Of a stretch of 64,000 nt of DNA, positions 16,699 through 25,771 are shown one piece after another. How positions within the stretch are numbered: position 1 is the stretch's first letter; every line of letters starts with the position of its first letter. The notes beneath the pieces were generated by a model. The model searched no databases. It had not been told where the DNA came from and saw only the letters and a program-made list of their open reading frames with translations. The stretch comes from Pseudomonas sp. ICMP 561. GTDB taxonomy: Bacteria; Pseudomonadota; Gammaproteobacteria; Pseudomonadales; Pseudomonadaceae. A program made the position numbers and the translations under genes. Location of the stretch: the NCBI RefSeq assembly GCF_002699985.1, contig NZ_LKBT01000045.1, positions 186,001 to 250,000 of the forward strand, in the 5' to 3' direction.

Positions 16699-18375
16699 TT
16701 ACAGCGTCGACAAAAAAGCGCTATTGGTGCTCTGCCATTCGGCGATGTCCAGGCGCATTCGCTTCTTGTCGAGCTTGCCGACGCTGGTCTTGGGAATTTC
16801 AGTAACAACCGCAATCTGGTGCGGGATTGCCCACTTGTTGATGTGCCCCAGTTCAACGAAAGGCTTGAGATGCTCTTTCAAATCCTTGGCCTCAACGCTG
16901 TGCCCTTCACGCAACACCAGCAACGCAAAGGGCCGCTCTCCCCACTGGGGATCAGCGATGCCCACTACCGCGACTTCGCGAACCCCCGGATGGCGACTGC
17001 ACAGATCCTCCAGCGCCAAAGAAGAAATCCATTCACCACCGGTCTTGATCACGTCCTTGATCCGGTCGCGGATATCGATCACACCCATGCTGTCGAGCGT
17101 CGCCACATCACCTGTGTGCAACCAGCCGCCGGCCCACATCTCGGCGCCTTTCTGCGGCTCCCGGCAGTAACCCTCGCTCAACCAGGGGGCGCGCAGCACC
17201 AGCTCACCCATGGTTTCACCGTCAGCCGGGAGGAAATTGCCGTCTTCATCAACGATTGCTGCGTCTACCAATACGCCAGGCACACCGGCCTTGATGCGGT
17301 AGGTGATGCGCTCGTCTTCGCTACCCGCACGCAATTCGTCATTCAAATGAGCAACCGAAATCAGCGGGCCTGTTTCCGACATGCCGTAAGCAGCCGTCAA
17401 TTGAATACCCCGCGCTTTGGCCGCCTCATAGAGTGTCCGGTTCAGTGAGCTGCCGCCGATGATGATTTTCCAGCCAGCAAAGTCGACGCCCTGCGCGCTT
17501 TTCGCGTTGAGTACCATCTGCATGATGGTCGGCACACAGTGGGAAAAGGTCACCTTCTCCTTACGCCACAACTCGACCAGAAACTCCGGATCGTAACGAC
17601 CAGGATAAACCTGCTTTACCCCCAGCATGGTTGCTGCATAAGGCATGCCCCAGGCGTGAACATGAAACATTGGCGTGATGGGCATGTAAACATCACTGGT
17701 ATTCAGCAATCCCTCGATGCTGCCTAAACCGCTGGCAAGTCCCAAGGTATGCAGCACCAACTGACGATGGCTGAAGTACACGCCTTTGGGGTTGCCCGTA
17801 GTGCCGGTGGTGTAAAAAGTGGTGGCGACAGAGTTTTCGTCAAAGTCTTCGAATTCATACTGGTCGCTCGCCTGGGCCAGCAGCGTCTCGTACTCGCCGA
17901 TCAGGTTCGGCAGTTCGGCGGTCTTCTCGGGCAGGTCCGTCAGCAACAGGGTTTTCTCGACCGTGGTCAGATGCCCGGCCATTGCTTGATACAGGCCGAC
18001 GAACTCACTGTTGACCAGCACAAACTTATCGTCGGCGTGGTTCATGGTGTAGGCGATTTGATCAGGCGAGAGCCGCACATTGATGGTGTGAACCACTGCA
18101 CCAATCATCGGAATGGCGAACATGCACTCAAGGTAACGATGGCTGTCCCAGTCCATCACCGCCACCGTATCTCCGGCTTTCACCCCCGCCGCGCTGAGTA
18201 CGTTTGCCAGCCGACAGACGCGCTCAATCAACACTGGATAGGTGTAGCGGACTGAGTCGCGGTAGACAATTTCCCGGGTTTTTTCGTATCGACTGCCTGA
18301 CATCAATAGCCGCTTGATCAACAGAGGATATTGGTAGGCACCGTCGGCTGGCGGAATAACGCGGGTCTGTAGCAT
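16699..18375 (-). CDS. Fatty-acyl-CoA ligase (AMP-forming, AlkK-like)
   Basis: A 558-residue adenylate-forming enzyme that activates a carboxylic acid with ATP and CoA. The ATP/AMP signature is TTGTTGNPKGVYFSH; further core motifs are AAYGMSETGP, GWLHTGDVATLD, DRIKDVIKTGGEWIS and the C-terminal lysine in KTSVGKLDKKRMR. Overall style (ITPMFHVHAWGMPYAATMLG) is that of medium/long-chain acyl-CoA ligases such as AlkK. AAGGAA lies five bases before the ATG at 18375. Located just upstream of DUF1302-DUF1329 and the MalT-like regulator on the same strand, it suggests that the block takes up and activates a fatty or alkyl acid. Confidence 0.9.
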   Translation of the reverse strand: MLQTRVIPPADGAYQYPLLIKRLLMSGSRYEKTREIVYRDSVRYTYPVLIERVCRLANVLSAAGVKAGDTVAVMDWDSHRYLECMFAIPMIGAVVHTINVRLSPDQIAYTMNHADDKFVLVNSEFVGLYQAMAGHLTTVEKTLLLTDLPEKTAELPNLIGEYETLLAQASDQYEFEDFDENSVATTFYTTGTTGNPKGVYFSHRQLVLHTLGLASGLGSIEGLLNTSDVYMPITPMFHVHAWGMPYAATMLGVKQVYPGRYDPEFLVELWRKEKVTFSHCVPTIMQMVLNAKSAQGVDFAGWKIIIGGSSLNRTLYEAAKARGIQLTAAYGMSETGPLISVAHLNDELRAGSEDERITYRIKAGVPGVLVDAAIVDEDGNFLPADGETMGELVLRAPWLSEGYCREPQKGAEMWAGGWLHTGDVATLDSMGVIDIRDRIKDVIKTGGEWISSLALEDLCSRHPGVREVAVVGIADPQWGERPFALLVLREGHSVEAKDLKEHLKPFVELGHINKWAIPHQIAVVTEIPKTSVGKLDKKRMRLDIAEWQSTNSAFLSTL

Positions 18376-18546
18376 AAGAGTTCCTTTTCAAAGTACACAG
18401 GCGTGGCTTGAAATATGGACTCTAGAGCGGTACCTCGCCAGTCAAATCAGCCGAAGGGATGATTTGCGACCCGGATACTGCCTGCTCCGATCTGTAAGAG
18501 GGACGGTATTTCTGACACCACGCTGTCTGGCAGCAAACATTGGATC

Positions 18547-18617
18547 TGTAGGAGCTGCCGAAGGCTGCGATGGCGGTGTGTCAGCATAAATGCCTCGCAG
18601 CCTTCGGCAGCTCCTAC
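18547..18617. repeat. REP/BIME inverted pair (GAGCTGCCGAAGGCTGCGA family)
   Basis: TGTAGGAGCTGCCGAAGGCT and its complement are arranged as an inverted pair with a short spacer. It is a distinct REP sub-family, seen only once in the window. Confidence 0.88.
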
Positions 18618-18646
18618 CGTTGTATCGCATAGGGCAAGAATTTGTA

Positions 18647-19276
18647 TCAATGACTTTCAGTCAGCGCCAGCTTCAACCCCAACGCGACCAGCACACCACC
18701 CATCGCCCGATCAAACCAGTGGCCCATGCGTGCAAAGCCTGCGCGTACGCGCTCCTGACTGAACAGCCGCGCGACCAGGCAGAACCAGAGGCCTGTCGCA
18801 ACCGCCAGATAAACGCCATAACCGGCTTGTACCCACATCGGTGTGTGCGGGTTGATCACCACGGTAAACAACGAAAGAAAAAACAGCGTTGCCTTGGGGT
18901 TCAAGCCATTGGTAATGAACCCACTGGTGAATGCACCACGGGCCGTGCGCTCGCCTGCAACAACATTGACCGGCGCATCACCGGGGCTGGCAGGTTTGGC
19001 CCTTAGCGCTTTGATGCCGATGTACAGCAAATAAGCCGCAGCAGCCCACTTGAGGGCGTTGAACAATACGATGGACTGCGAAACGATCAAGCCAATCCCA
19101 AGCAATGAATAGCCGACGTGCAGAAAGATCGCCGTACCCACACCCATGGCGGTATAGGTGCCGGCCTTGCGTCCGTGGGCAACGCTTTCACGAACAACCA
19201 CCGCAAAATCGGGGCCGGGGCTTGCGACAGCGAGCAAGTGGATCAAGGCAACGGTAAGAAACTCAGGCCAGTACAT
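18647..19276 (-). CDS. LysE/RhtB-family amino-acid exporter
   Basis: A 209-residue inner-membrane protein with about six hydrophobic segments and the LysE/RhtB N-terminal signature (LLAVASPGPDFAVVVRESVAHGRKAG). The family exports amino acids such as homoserine, threonine, leucine or lysine, using the proton gradient. The substrate is not predictable here. The ATG at 19276 (MYWPEFLTVALIH) is preferred because TTGGAG precedes it by seven bases; the longer frame would extend into the promoter. It is divergent from the hydroxyacid dehydrogenase gene, with which it shares about 120 bases of regulatory space. Confidence 0.88.
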   Translation of the reverse strand: MYWPEFLTVALIHLLAVASPGPDFAVVVRESVAHGRKAGTYTAMGVGTAIFLHVGYSLLGIGLIVSQSIVLFNALKWAAAAYLLYIGIKALRAKPASPGDAPVNVVAGERTARGAFTSGFITNGLNPKATLFFLSLFTVVINPHTPMWVQAGYGVYLAVATGLWFCLVARLFSQERVRAGFARMGHWFDRAMGGVLVALGLKLALTESH

Positions 19277-19396
19277 GGGGACACTCCAAAAAATAATCTG
19301 GCTAAAAGGCAAGCAGGCCAGGAATGTAAGCAGACGTTTCGCTCTGGTAGGCTAGCCACATTAAGGCTTCGATATGTCTATTAACAGGTACAGCTG

Positions 19397-20362
19397 ATGA
19401 GCAATCACGTTAAGGCAGTTTTTCTCGACTACACGTCACTGGATCTGGGCGATCTGGATTTCAGCGAGCTGCGTGAATGCTTCGGTGAACTGACGCTGCA
19501 CGCCAGCACCAGCGCAGACGAGGTAATCGAGCGCCTGCAAGGCGCACAAGTGGCAATCAGTAACAAGATCGTGATCGATTCCAACACGTTCGCAGCATGC
19601 CCTGACCTGAAGCTGGTACTGGTGACGGCCACCGGGACCAATAACATTGATCTTGTGGCGGCCCGTCATCACGGAGTTACCGTATGCAATTGCCACGGTT
19701 ACGGCACGCCGTCAGTGGCGCAGCACACCTTGATGCTGCTGTTGGCCTTGGCGACCAGCCTGCCCGATTATCAGAAGGCGGTTCAGCAAGGCCTGTGGCA
19801 AAAGTCGAAACAGTTCTGCCTGCTGGACTTTCCCATCGTCGAACTGGAAGGCAAAACCCTCGGTTTGCTGGGGCATGGCGAACTGGGTAGCGCCGTCGCG
19901 AAACTGGCCGAAGCTTTTGGCATGCGCGTACTGCTGGGGCAAATCCCCGGTCGCCCTGCCCGGCCGGATCGTTTACCGCTGGAAGAGCTGTTGCCGCAGG
20001 TGGACGCACTCACGCTGCACTGCCCGCTTAACGACGACACCCGCGACATGCTGGGTGCCCACGAGCTCAGCTTGCTCAAGCCTCACGCCTATGTGATCAA
20101 TACCGCCCGCGGCGGACTGATCAACGAGCAGGCACTGGCTGATGCCCTGCGTGAGGGTCACTTGGGCGGCGCCGCCACCGACGTACTCACGGTCGAACCG
20201 CCTACCGCGGATAATCCGCTGCTGTCAGGTGACATTCCCCGCCTGATCATCACGCCTCACAGCGCCTGGGGCGCTCACGAGGCACGGCAGCGGATCGTCA
20301 CTCAGGTGACTGAGAATGCGCTGGGATTCTTCGCGGGCAAGCCGGTTCGGGTGGTGAGTTAG
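19397..20362 (+). CDS. D-2-hydroxyacid dehydrogenase, glycerate/hydroxypyruvate type
   Basis: A 321-residue NAD(P)-dependent dehydrogenase. The cofactor-binding loop is LGLLGHGELGSAVAKLAEAFG, in which the usual GxGxxG third position is preserved as GHGELG. The catalytic Arg, Glu and His residues lie in NTARGGLINEQAL, DVLTVEPP and ITPHSAWGA. It resembles bacterial glycerate dehydrogenase (HprA), which interconverts glycerate and hydroxypyruvate. The start at 19397 has only a weak upstream AGG. It appears monocistronic and is followed by a REP pair. Confidence 0.88.
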   Translation: MSNHVKAVFLDYTSLDLGDLDFSELRECFGELTLHASTSADEVIERLQGAQVAISNKIVIDSNTFAACPDLKLVLVTATGTNNIDLVAARHHGVTVCNCHGYGTPSVAQHTLMLLLALATSLPDYQKAVQQGLWQKSKQFCLLDFPIVELEGKTLGLLGHGELGSAVAKLAEAFGMRVLLGQIPGRPARPDRLPLEELLPQVDALTLHCPLNDDTRDMLGAHELSLLKPHAYVINTARGGLINEQALADALREGHLGGAATDVLTVEPPTADNPLLSGDIPRLIITPHSAWGAHEARQRIVTQVTENALGFFAGKPVRVVS

Positions 20363-20411
20363 GTCGCACCACTGTGTCCTGACATCGCATTTTTGCGAGT
20401 CAAACACCGAA

Positions 20412-20503
20412 CCTGTAGGAGCGCACGAGCACCGCGAGGCCGCGATAGCGGTATATCAGACAGACCGCCATCGCGGCCTCGCGGTGCTCGTGCGCTCTTA
20501 CAG
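20412..20503. repeat. REP/BIME inverted pair (long arms, GCACGAGCACCGCGAGGC family)
   Basis: The arms are unusually long, about 38 bases each (from CTGTAGGAGCGCACGAGCAC), and nearly perfect complements; only about 15 bases separate them. This is a third REP sub-family and ends 80 bases before rsmC. Confidence 0.9.
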
Positions 20504-20583
20504 GATGTATTTCAATTCAAGGGATCGCGCCGCCGTTGCAGGCTCCAAACTGTTAGACTCCGCGCTTTTTCGAGGAGCCCACC

Positions 20584-21582
20584 ATGGACCCGCGCAGTGA
20601 AGTGTTACTCCGTCAGGCCGAATTGTTTCAGGGCTCCCTGCTGCTGGCGGGCCTGCCTGCTGACGATTTGCTGGGTCGCCTGCCGAACGCGCAAGGATGG
20701 TGCTGGCATTCGGGCGATCAAGCCGCGCTGGACGCTCGCTTCGAAGGTCGCAGCCATTTCGGAGTAACAGCCCCCGAGCAGCCATTCGAGGCCGCCGTGG
20801 TGTTTTTGCCCAAAGCGCGAGAGCTGACCAACTACTTGCTCAATGCCCTCGCCTCGCGTCTGGCGGGCCGTGAATTGTTTCTGGTCGGTGAAAAACGCAG
20901 CGGTATCGAAGCTGCGGCCAAACAGCTGAGTCCGTTTGGCCGAGCCCGCAAACTCGACAGCGCCCGCCATTGTCAGCTGTGGCAAGTCACCGTTGAAGAT
21001 GCCCCGAAAGCGGCAACGCTGGAAAGCCTCGCCCAGCACTACGAAGTCGAAATGGAGGATGGCCCACTCAAGGTTGTCAGCCTGCCGGGCGTTTTCAGTC
21101 AGGGTCGACTGGATCGTGGCTCGGCATTGTTGCTGCAAAATATCGACAAGCTGCCCAGCGGCAATTTACTCGACTTCGGCTGCGGCGCCGGAGTGCTGGG
21201 CGCTGCGGTAAAACGTCGCTACCCGCACAACAACGTGATCATGCTCGATGTGGACGCCTTCGCCACTGCCAGTACGCGTCTGACCCTTGCCGCAAACGGC
21301 CTTGAGGCCGAAGTCCTGACGGGCGATGGTATCGATGCAGCTCCTATGGGTTTGAGCACAATTTTGAGCAATCCGCCGTTCCATGTCGGTGTCCATACCG
21401 ACTATAAAGCGACCGAGAATTTGCTGAGAAAAGCACGCCAACATCTGAAATCAGGCGGCGAACTGCGGCTAGTTGCCAATAGCTTCCTGAAGTACCAACC
21501 GATCATTGAGGAGCATTTTGGCATGTGTGCGATCAAGGCTGAGGGCAACGGCTTCCGGATCTATCGTGCCAAGCGGGCTTGA
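20584..21582 (+). CDS. rsmC: 16S rRNA (guanine-1207-N2)-methyltransferase RsmC
   Basis: A 332-residue SAM-dependent methyltransferase that modifies G1207 of 16S rRNA in the small subunit. It has the RsmC two-domain form: a degenerate N-terminal MTase-like domain and a catalytic C-terminal domain with the SAM loop LLDFGCGAGVLGAAVK, the acidic strand NNVIMLDVDAFA and the amino-MTase motif LSNPPFHVG. GAGGAG precedes the ATG at 20584. It is a single gene; the Mn riboswitch begins about 50 bases after its stop. Confidence 0.95.
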   Translation: MDPRSEVLLRQAELFQGSLLLAGLPADDLLGRLPNAQGWCWHSGDQAALDARFEGRSHFGVTAPEQPFEAAVVFLPKARELTNYLLNALASRLAGRELFLVGEKRSGIEAAAKQLSPFGRARKLDSARHCQLWQVTVEDAPKAATLESLAQHYEVEMEDGPLKVVSLPGVFSQGRLDRGSALLLQNIDKLPSGNLLDFGCGAGVLGAAVKRRYPHNNVIMLDVDAFATASTRLTLAANGLEAEVLTGDGIDAAPMGLSTILSNPPFHVGVHTDYKATENLLRKARQHLKSGGELRLVANSFLKYQPIIEEHFGMCAIKAEGNGFRIYRAKRA

Positions 21583-21627
21583 AAATAAGCACTTGCCGAA
21601 AGCGAAAGCTGAAGGCAGAATCCGCTC

Positions 21628-21830
21628 CGTCCTAGGGGAGTAGTCTCCCACGAGCGCCATGCTCGTCCGGTACGCATCAACATACTTGGTCCTCAGACCA
21701 TGGTGCGTACGACCCCGAATCCGCTCAGACGGATCGGTGGTTTGACAAGACCTATGACACGAACACCTTACCCGGGGCGGGGAGGCTGTACGTGTCATAG
21801 CCGTGTCGACCCGCCCCTTAGGAAAACCTG
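21628..21830 (+). promoter_or_regulatory. yybP-ykoY manganese riboswitch with expression platform
   Basis: The leader of the GDT1 gene has the yybP-ykoY hallmarks: TAGGGGAGTAG (21633-21643) at the 5' side and GACAAGACCTA (21744-21754) at the 3' side, whose TAGG/CCTA ends pair as helix P1. Local hairpins CGAGC-GCCAT-GCTCG, GTACGCA...TGCGTAC and ATCCG...CGGAT lie between. Downstream, CTATGACACG (21752-21761) can pair with CGTGTCATAG (21791-21800), and GGGGCGGG (21774-21781) with CCCGCCCC (21810-21817). These two stems cannot coexist in a nested fold, and the second ends two bases before the AGGA ribosome binding site. Known members bind Mn2+ and raise expression of Mn exporters. Confidence 0.9.
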
Positions 21831-22415
21831 ATGCTGGAATCCCTGTTGGTCCCCACCGCTGTTGTCGCGCTTGCCGAAATAGGTGACAAGACCCAACTTC
21901 TTGCCCTTATTCTGGCCGCTCGCTTTCGCAAGCCATGGCCAATCATCGCTGGCATCGTTGCCGCAACCCTGGCTAACCACGCCGCCGCCGGTGCCGTTGG
22001 CGCCTGGTTTGGCAGCTTCTTCTCCGACGCCACCCTGCACTGGATTCTCGCCGCGAGCTTCACGGCGACGGCGCTATGGACGCTGGTTCCAGACAAAATG
22101 GATGACGACGAGGCCAATACCGCACGCAAGTTTGGCCCGTTCATGACCACGCTGATCGCGTTCTTCATCGCCGAGATCGGCGACAAGACGCAAATCGCCA
22201 CGGTCATGCTCGCCGCGCAATATTCCTACCTGTGGCTGGTCATTCTAGGTACGACGCTGGGTATGTTGCTGGCCAACGTGCCAGTGGTACTGGCAGGTAA
22301 TTTCGCAGCCGAAAAACTCCCGCTGACCTTGATCCGCCGTCTGGCGGCAGGCGCTTTCTTCGTCCTTGCGCTGGTTGCGGTCTACAAGGCGATGCAGGTG
22401 AGTGGCTGGGTATAA
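21831..22415 (+). CDS. TMEM165/GDT1 (UPF0016) family manganese exporter
   Basis: A 194-residue inner-membrane protein with six predicted helices in two homologous halves, each carrying the family motif E-x-G-D-K-T (AEIGDKTQLLALIL near the N-terminus and AEIGDKTQIATVML in the second half). UPF0016 proteins are cation/proton exchangers; bacterial members under yybP-ykoY control export Mn2+. The riboswitch directly upstream supports this role strongly. AGGA lies eight bases before the ATG. It is monocistronic, followed by a REP pair. Confidence 0.92.
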   Translation: MLESLLVPTAVVALAEIGDKTQLLALILAARFRKPWPIIAGIVAATLANHAAAGAVGAWFGSFFSDATLHWILAASFTATALWTLVPDKMDDDEANTARKFGPFMTTLIAFFIAEIGDKTQIATVMLAAQYSYLWLVILGTTLGMLLANVPVVLAGNFAAEKLPLTLIRRLAAGAFFVLALVAVYKAMQVSGWV

Positions 22416-22424
22416 CGACATTGA

Positions 22425-22514
22425 CCTGTAGGAGCGCGCTTGCCCGCGATGCGTCAGACCAGACAAAAAATTTGTCTATCTGACAGGCACTATCGCGGGC
22501 AAGCGCGCTCCTGC
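22425..22514. repeat. REP/BIME inverted pair (GCGCTTGCCCGCGAT variant)
   Basis: Arms CTGTAGGAGCGCGCTTGCCC and complement; a diverged relative of the GAGCTTGCTCGCGATAGC family. It lies between the convergent GDT1 and M48 protease genes. The spacer holds AGACAAAAAATTTGTCT, itself a palindrome. Confidence 0.88.
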
Positions 22515-22526
22515 CAATGGGCGTAC

Positions 22527-23345
22527 TCAGGATTTTTTGGCAGCGTTATACAACGGCATCACCTTGGGAATAGCAGCCTGCAACGAAGCAATGCGACTTT
22601 CCGAAGCGGGGTGAGTGCTCATGAATTCAGGTTGTGAACCGCCTGAGTTCTGGGTCATTTTCTGCCAAAGGGTGATCGCGGCGTTCGGGTTGTAACCCGC
22701 ACGAGCTGCCAGCTCCAGGCCGAGCAGATCCGCTTCGTTTTCGTTACTGCGACTGTTAGGCAGCGTCAGGCTGTAATTCACCACGGTATCGGCCAGCGCC
22801 ATGCTGTCCTGCCCCAGGCCCAGAATGGCACCCGCCCCTTGCTTGGCCATCGCAACGCCGTACGCCTTGGACATCGACTCGCGTCCATGCTCGCGCAGGG
22901 CGTGGGCGATTTCGTGCCCCATCACCGCCGCGATCTCATCGTCAGTCAGCTTCAACTTGTCGATCAGACCGGTGTAGAAAATGATCTTGCCGCCAGGGCC
23001 GCAGTTGGCATTCAACTCATCACTTTTGATCAGGTTCACTTCCCACTGCCACTGCGCAGAATCCGGGCGCAACTTGGGTGCCTGACCGATCAGGCGATCG
23101 GCAATGGCATGCACGCGCTTGGCATTGGCGCTGGTCGTGTCCAGCACGCCTTTGGTCGACGCCTCGCCGACGGTTTCTTTATAGGACTGGGCATACATCT
23201 GATTGACCTCATCGGTCGAGAGCATGCTGAACATGTATTGCTTGCGCTCTACACCGACCGAATCGCCACTGGTGGTATTCACGGCCTGACACCCGCCAAG
23301 CAGCAAGGCGGCGCTCAAGGCACATAGAGCAAATTTCTGACGCAT
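22527..23345 (-). CDS. M48-family zinc metalloprotease, lipoprotein
   Basis: A 272-residue lipoprotein with signal peptide and lipobox LLGGC (residues about 14-20) and an M48 peptidase domain. The zinc site HEIAH is at about residues 143-147, with the third ligand in NENEADLLGLELAARAGY. Such periplasmic proteases (LoiP/YcaL/BepA relatives) take part in outer-membrane protein quality control. The start at 23345 has AAAGGGAG seven bases upstream; a much longer frame continues toward the chemoreceptor gene but lacks signals. It is divergent from the chemoreceptor gene. Confidence 0.9.
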   Translation of the reverse strand: MRQKFALCALSAALLLGGCQAVNTTSGDSVGVERKQYMFSMLSTDEVNQMYAQSYKETVGEASTKGVLDTTSANAKRVHAIADRLIGQAPKLRPDSAQWQWEVNLIKSDELNANCGPGGKIIFYTGLIDKLKLTDDEIAAVMGHEIAHALREHGRESMSKAYGVAMAKQGAGAILGLGQDSMALADTVVNYSLTLPNSRSNENEADLLGLELAARAGYNPNAAITLWQKMTQNSGGSQPEFMSTHPASESRIASLQAAIPKVMPLYNAAKKS

Positions 23346-23571
23346 GATGGATCTCCCTTTGAACATGGCGCTCATCCTAGGCGGTGAACGACGGATGCGC
23401 CAGATGTTGGCTGACAGCCGATTTGTCCGCATGGACCGGTTATGGTTCCCGCCCACCATATCCGTAAACGACACATCGGCACGATTTACGCCGTTTGTAA
23501 GACCGTTGCTCATGAATCCAGAAATAAATGCCGATAGCGGTAGATAGCGCAAAGCCATGCATGGAGCTCTC

Positions 23572-25713
23572 ATGAAGTTCAAATCGATCCAGTCTTCCAT
23601 CGCAGCACTGGCGGGTGCGATTGTCCTCTCTGTCGTTGCCGCTCTGGTGCTCTACTCGGTTTTCGCCAACGAACGTACCCAGGAACTGATGGATGAGCGA
23701 ACTCAGTCCCTCTTCGAACACGTCATGGAACAGCGTCTCAGTGCACTGGTTCAAACCCAGGCCAGCGAGATAAAACGCGAGCTGGAAGCGCCGTTGCTGA
23801 TCACCGCAGGCCTGGCCCAAGTCAACGCATTGCTGGGCGTTACCGACAAAGCAGGCGAACCACAGCTGAAAACCAGCCGTGAGCAACTGCTCAACATGCT
23901 GCGCCACACCGTAGAACAGAATCCGAAAGTGCTGGGTGCCTACATAGGCTGGGAACCGAAGGCCCTGAATAATGATGATGCAGCCTACGTTGGCTCATCC
24001 AGCACCGGTGCCGACCCGGCAACCGGTCGCTTCATGCCATGGTGGTATCGCAATACCGATGGATCGCTGGCCCTGGAAAAACTGGCCAGCCTGGAAGACA
24101 CCAAATTGCTCTCCACCGGTGTGCGCGCCAGCGAGTACTACATGTGCTCGCGCGATACCAAAAAGCCCTGCGTCATTGACCCTGCGCCCTACAAAGTCGG
24201 TGACAAGATGGTGATGCTGTCCTCTTTCATTGAACCCATCATGGTCAACGGAACATTTCAAGGCATCGTCGGCGCGGACCTGTCGGTCAACTTCATCCAG
24301 GACATGCTGACTACCGCTGACAAAAAACTGTACGACGGCGCAGGTGAGATGGCATTGATCTCCACTGGCGGTTCGCTGGTGGCTTACACCAAAGACGCCA
24401 GCAAGCTGGGAGATAAAGCGACGACCATCCTTGATGCCAACGAAGTCGAGAACCTGAAGAAGATTGCTGCAGGCGAGGTGCTTTACGACATCGACCGGGA
24501 CCACGGCCACATTGAGGTCTACATGCCCTTCAGTATCGGCACGACCGAGGCGCGCTGGACCTTGATGATTCAGGTGCCTCTTGAGGCCGTCATGACGGAC
24601 GTGAAGAAGCTTCACGATGACCTGGAAGAGCAACGCAAAGACGACGTGTTCGGTATGGCCTTGGTCGGTCTTCTTATTGCTGCACTGGGACTGGTGGTGA
24701 TTTGGCTGGTGTCCCGCGGTATCGCGAAACCGCTCAAACAAATGGTGCTGATGCTGGACGATATCGCCCAGGGCGAAGGCGATCTGACCCGCCGTCTGAA
24801 AAGTGACCGGGTGGATGAAGTCGGCCAGATCGCGATTCGCTTCAATACGTTCCTGAGCAAGCTGCAGGCCATGATCACCCAGGTGGTTGCCTCTGTGCAG
24901 AAGGTCAGTGACTCATCGGAACACACTGCCGACATCGCCATACGCACCAATCAGGGTGTGCATAAGCAAATGTCGGAAATAGAACTGGTTGCCACCGCCG
25001 TTCACCAGATGACCGCCACCGCGCAGGACGTCGCCCGTAACGCCACCCAGGCAGCACAAGCGGCAAGCCATGCCGACGGCGCGGCCAGTCAGGGGATGAA
25101 AATCGTACAGAACACCTCGAACTCCATCAGCGCCCTTGCGTCGGAGATCGGCCGCGCTGTAGGGGTGGTTCAGACACTCGCTGCCGACAGTGAAAACATC
25201 AACGCGATCCTGACCACCATTCGCGGCATCGCCGAGCAGACCAACCTGCTGGCTCTGAACGCCGCCATCGAAGCCGCTCGCGCAGGTGAGCAGGGTCGCG
25301 GGTTTGCCGTGGTTGCCGATGAAGTGCGCAACCTGGCGCAGAAGACGCAGCAGGCGACTCAGGAAATCCAGGCCATGATCCAGCAACTGCAAAACGGCAC
25401 TCGCCAGGTGGTGCAGGTGATGGAGCAAAGCCAGGGGAAGACAGAAGAAAGTGTCGGTCACGCGGCAGAAGCTGCGCAGGCGCTGGAAACCATCACCAAA
25501 GCGGTTTCGGTCATCAATGACATGAACACCCAGATCGCCAGCGCCGCCGAAGAGCAGAGTTCGGTCGCCGAGGACATCAACCGTAACGTGACAAACATCG
25601 GCGAGGTGGCCAACGAAGTCGCGAGCGGCGCGGACGAATCCAGCCAGGCCAGTGCGGAACTGACGAAACTGGCCGAGCAACAGCGGCGGTTGATCAACCA
25701 GTTCAAGGTGTAA
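23572..25713 (+). CDS. Methyl-accepting chemotaxis protein, dCache type
   Basis: A 713-residue chemoreceptor. TM1 (SIAALAGAIVLSVVAALVLYSVF) is followed by a periplasmic region of about 320 residues with dCache features (AYIGWEPKA, GRFMPWWYRN, IVGADLSVNFI). TM2 is near residues 358-380, then a HAMP domain and a cytoplasmic signalling coiled coil with the CheW/CheA tip at about residues 553-585 (EQTNLLALNAAIEAARAGEQ). There is no visible C-terminal CheR-binding pentapeptide. The ligand is unknown; dCache receptors of Pseudomonas detect amino acids, polyamines, organic acids or purines. GGAG five bases before the ATG at 23572 decides the start over an ATG 15 bases upstream. Confidence 0.92.
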   Translation: MKFKSIQSSIAALAGAIVLSVVAALVLYSVFANERTQELMDERTQSLFEHVMEQRLSALVQTQASEIKRELEAPLLITAGLAQVNALLGVTDKAGEPQLKTSREQLLNMLRHTVEQNPKVLGAYIGWEPKALNNDDAAYVGSSSTGADPATGRFMPWWYRNTDGSLALEKLASLEDTKLLSTGVRASEYYMCSRDTKKPCVIDPAPYKVGDKMVMLSSFIEPIMVNGTFQGIVGADLSVNFIQDMLTTADKKLYDGAGEMALISTGGSLVAYTKDASKLGDKATTILDANEVENLKKIAAGEVLYDIDRDHGHIEVYMPFSIGTTEARWTLMIQVPLEAVMTDVKKLHDDLEEQRKDDVFGMALVGLLIAALGLVVIWLVSRGIAKPLKQMVLMLDDIAQGEGDLTRRLKSDRVDEVGQIAIRFNTFLSKLQAMITQVVASVQKVSDSSEHTADIAIRTNQGVHKQMSEIELVATAVHQMTATAQDVARNATQAAQAASHADGAASQGMKIVQNTSNSISALASEIGRAVGVVQTLAADSENINAILTTIRGIAEQTNLLALNAAIEAARAGEQGRGFAVVADEVRNLAQKTQQATQEIQAMIQQLQNGTRQVVQVMEQSQGKTEESVGHAAEAAQALETITKAVSVINDMNTQIASAAEEQSSVAEDINRNVTNIGEVANEVASGADESSQASAELTKLAEQQRRLINQFKV

Positions 25714-25771
25714 GGGCCCGCACAGCCCTCCTATCAAACAGAATATAACTTACTGATTAGAATGGTTTTTA

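Noticed and set aside
22527..23600. Long N-terminal extension of the M48 protease
   Set aside because: The extension would precede the signal peptide and overlap the chemoreceptor promoter; the ATG at 23345 has a strong binding site and a proper lipobox distance.
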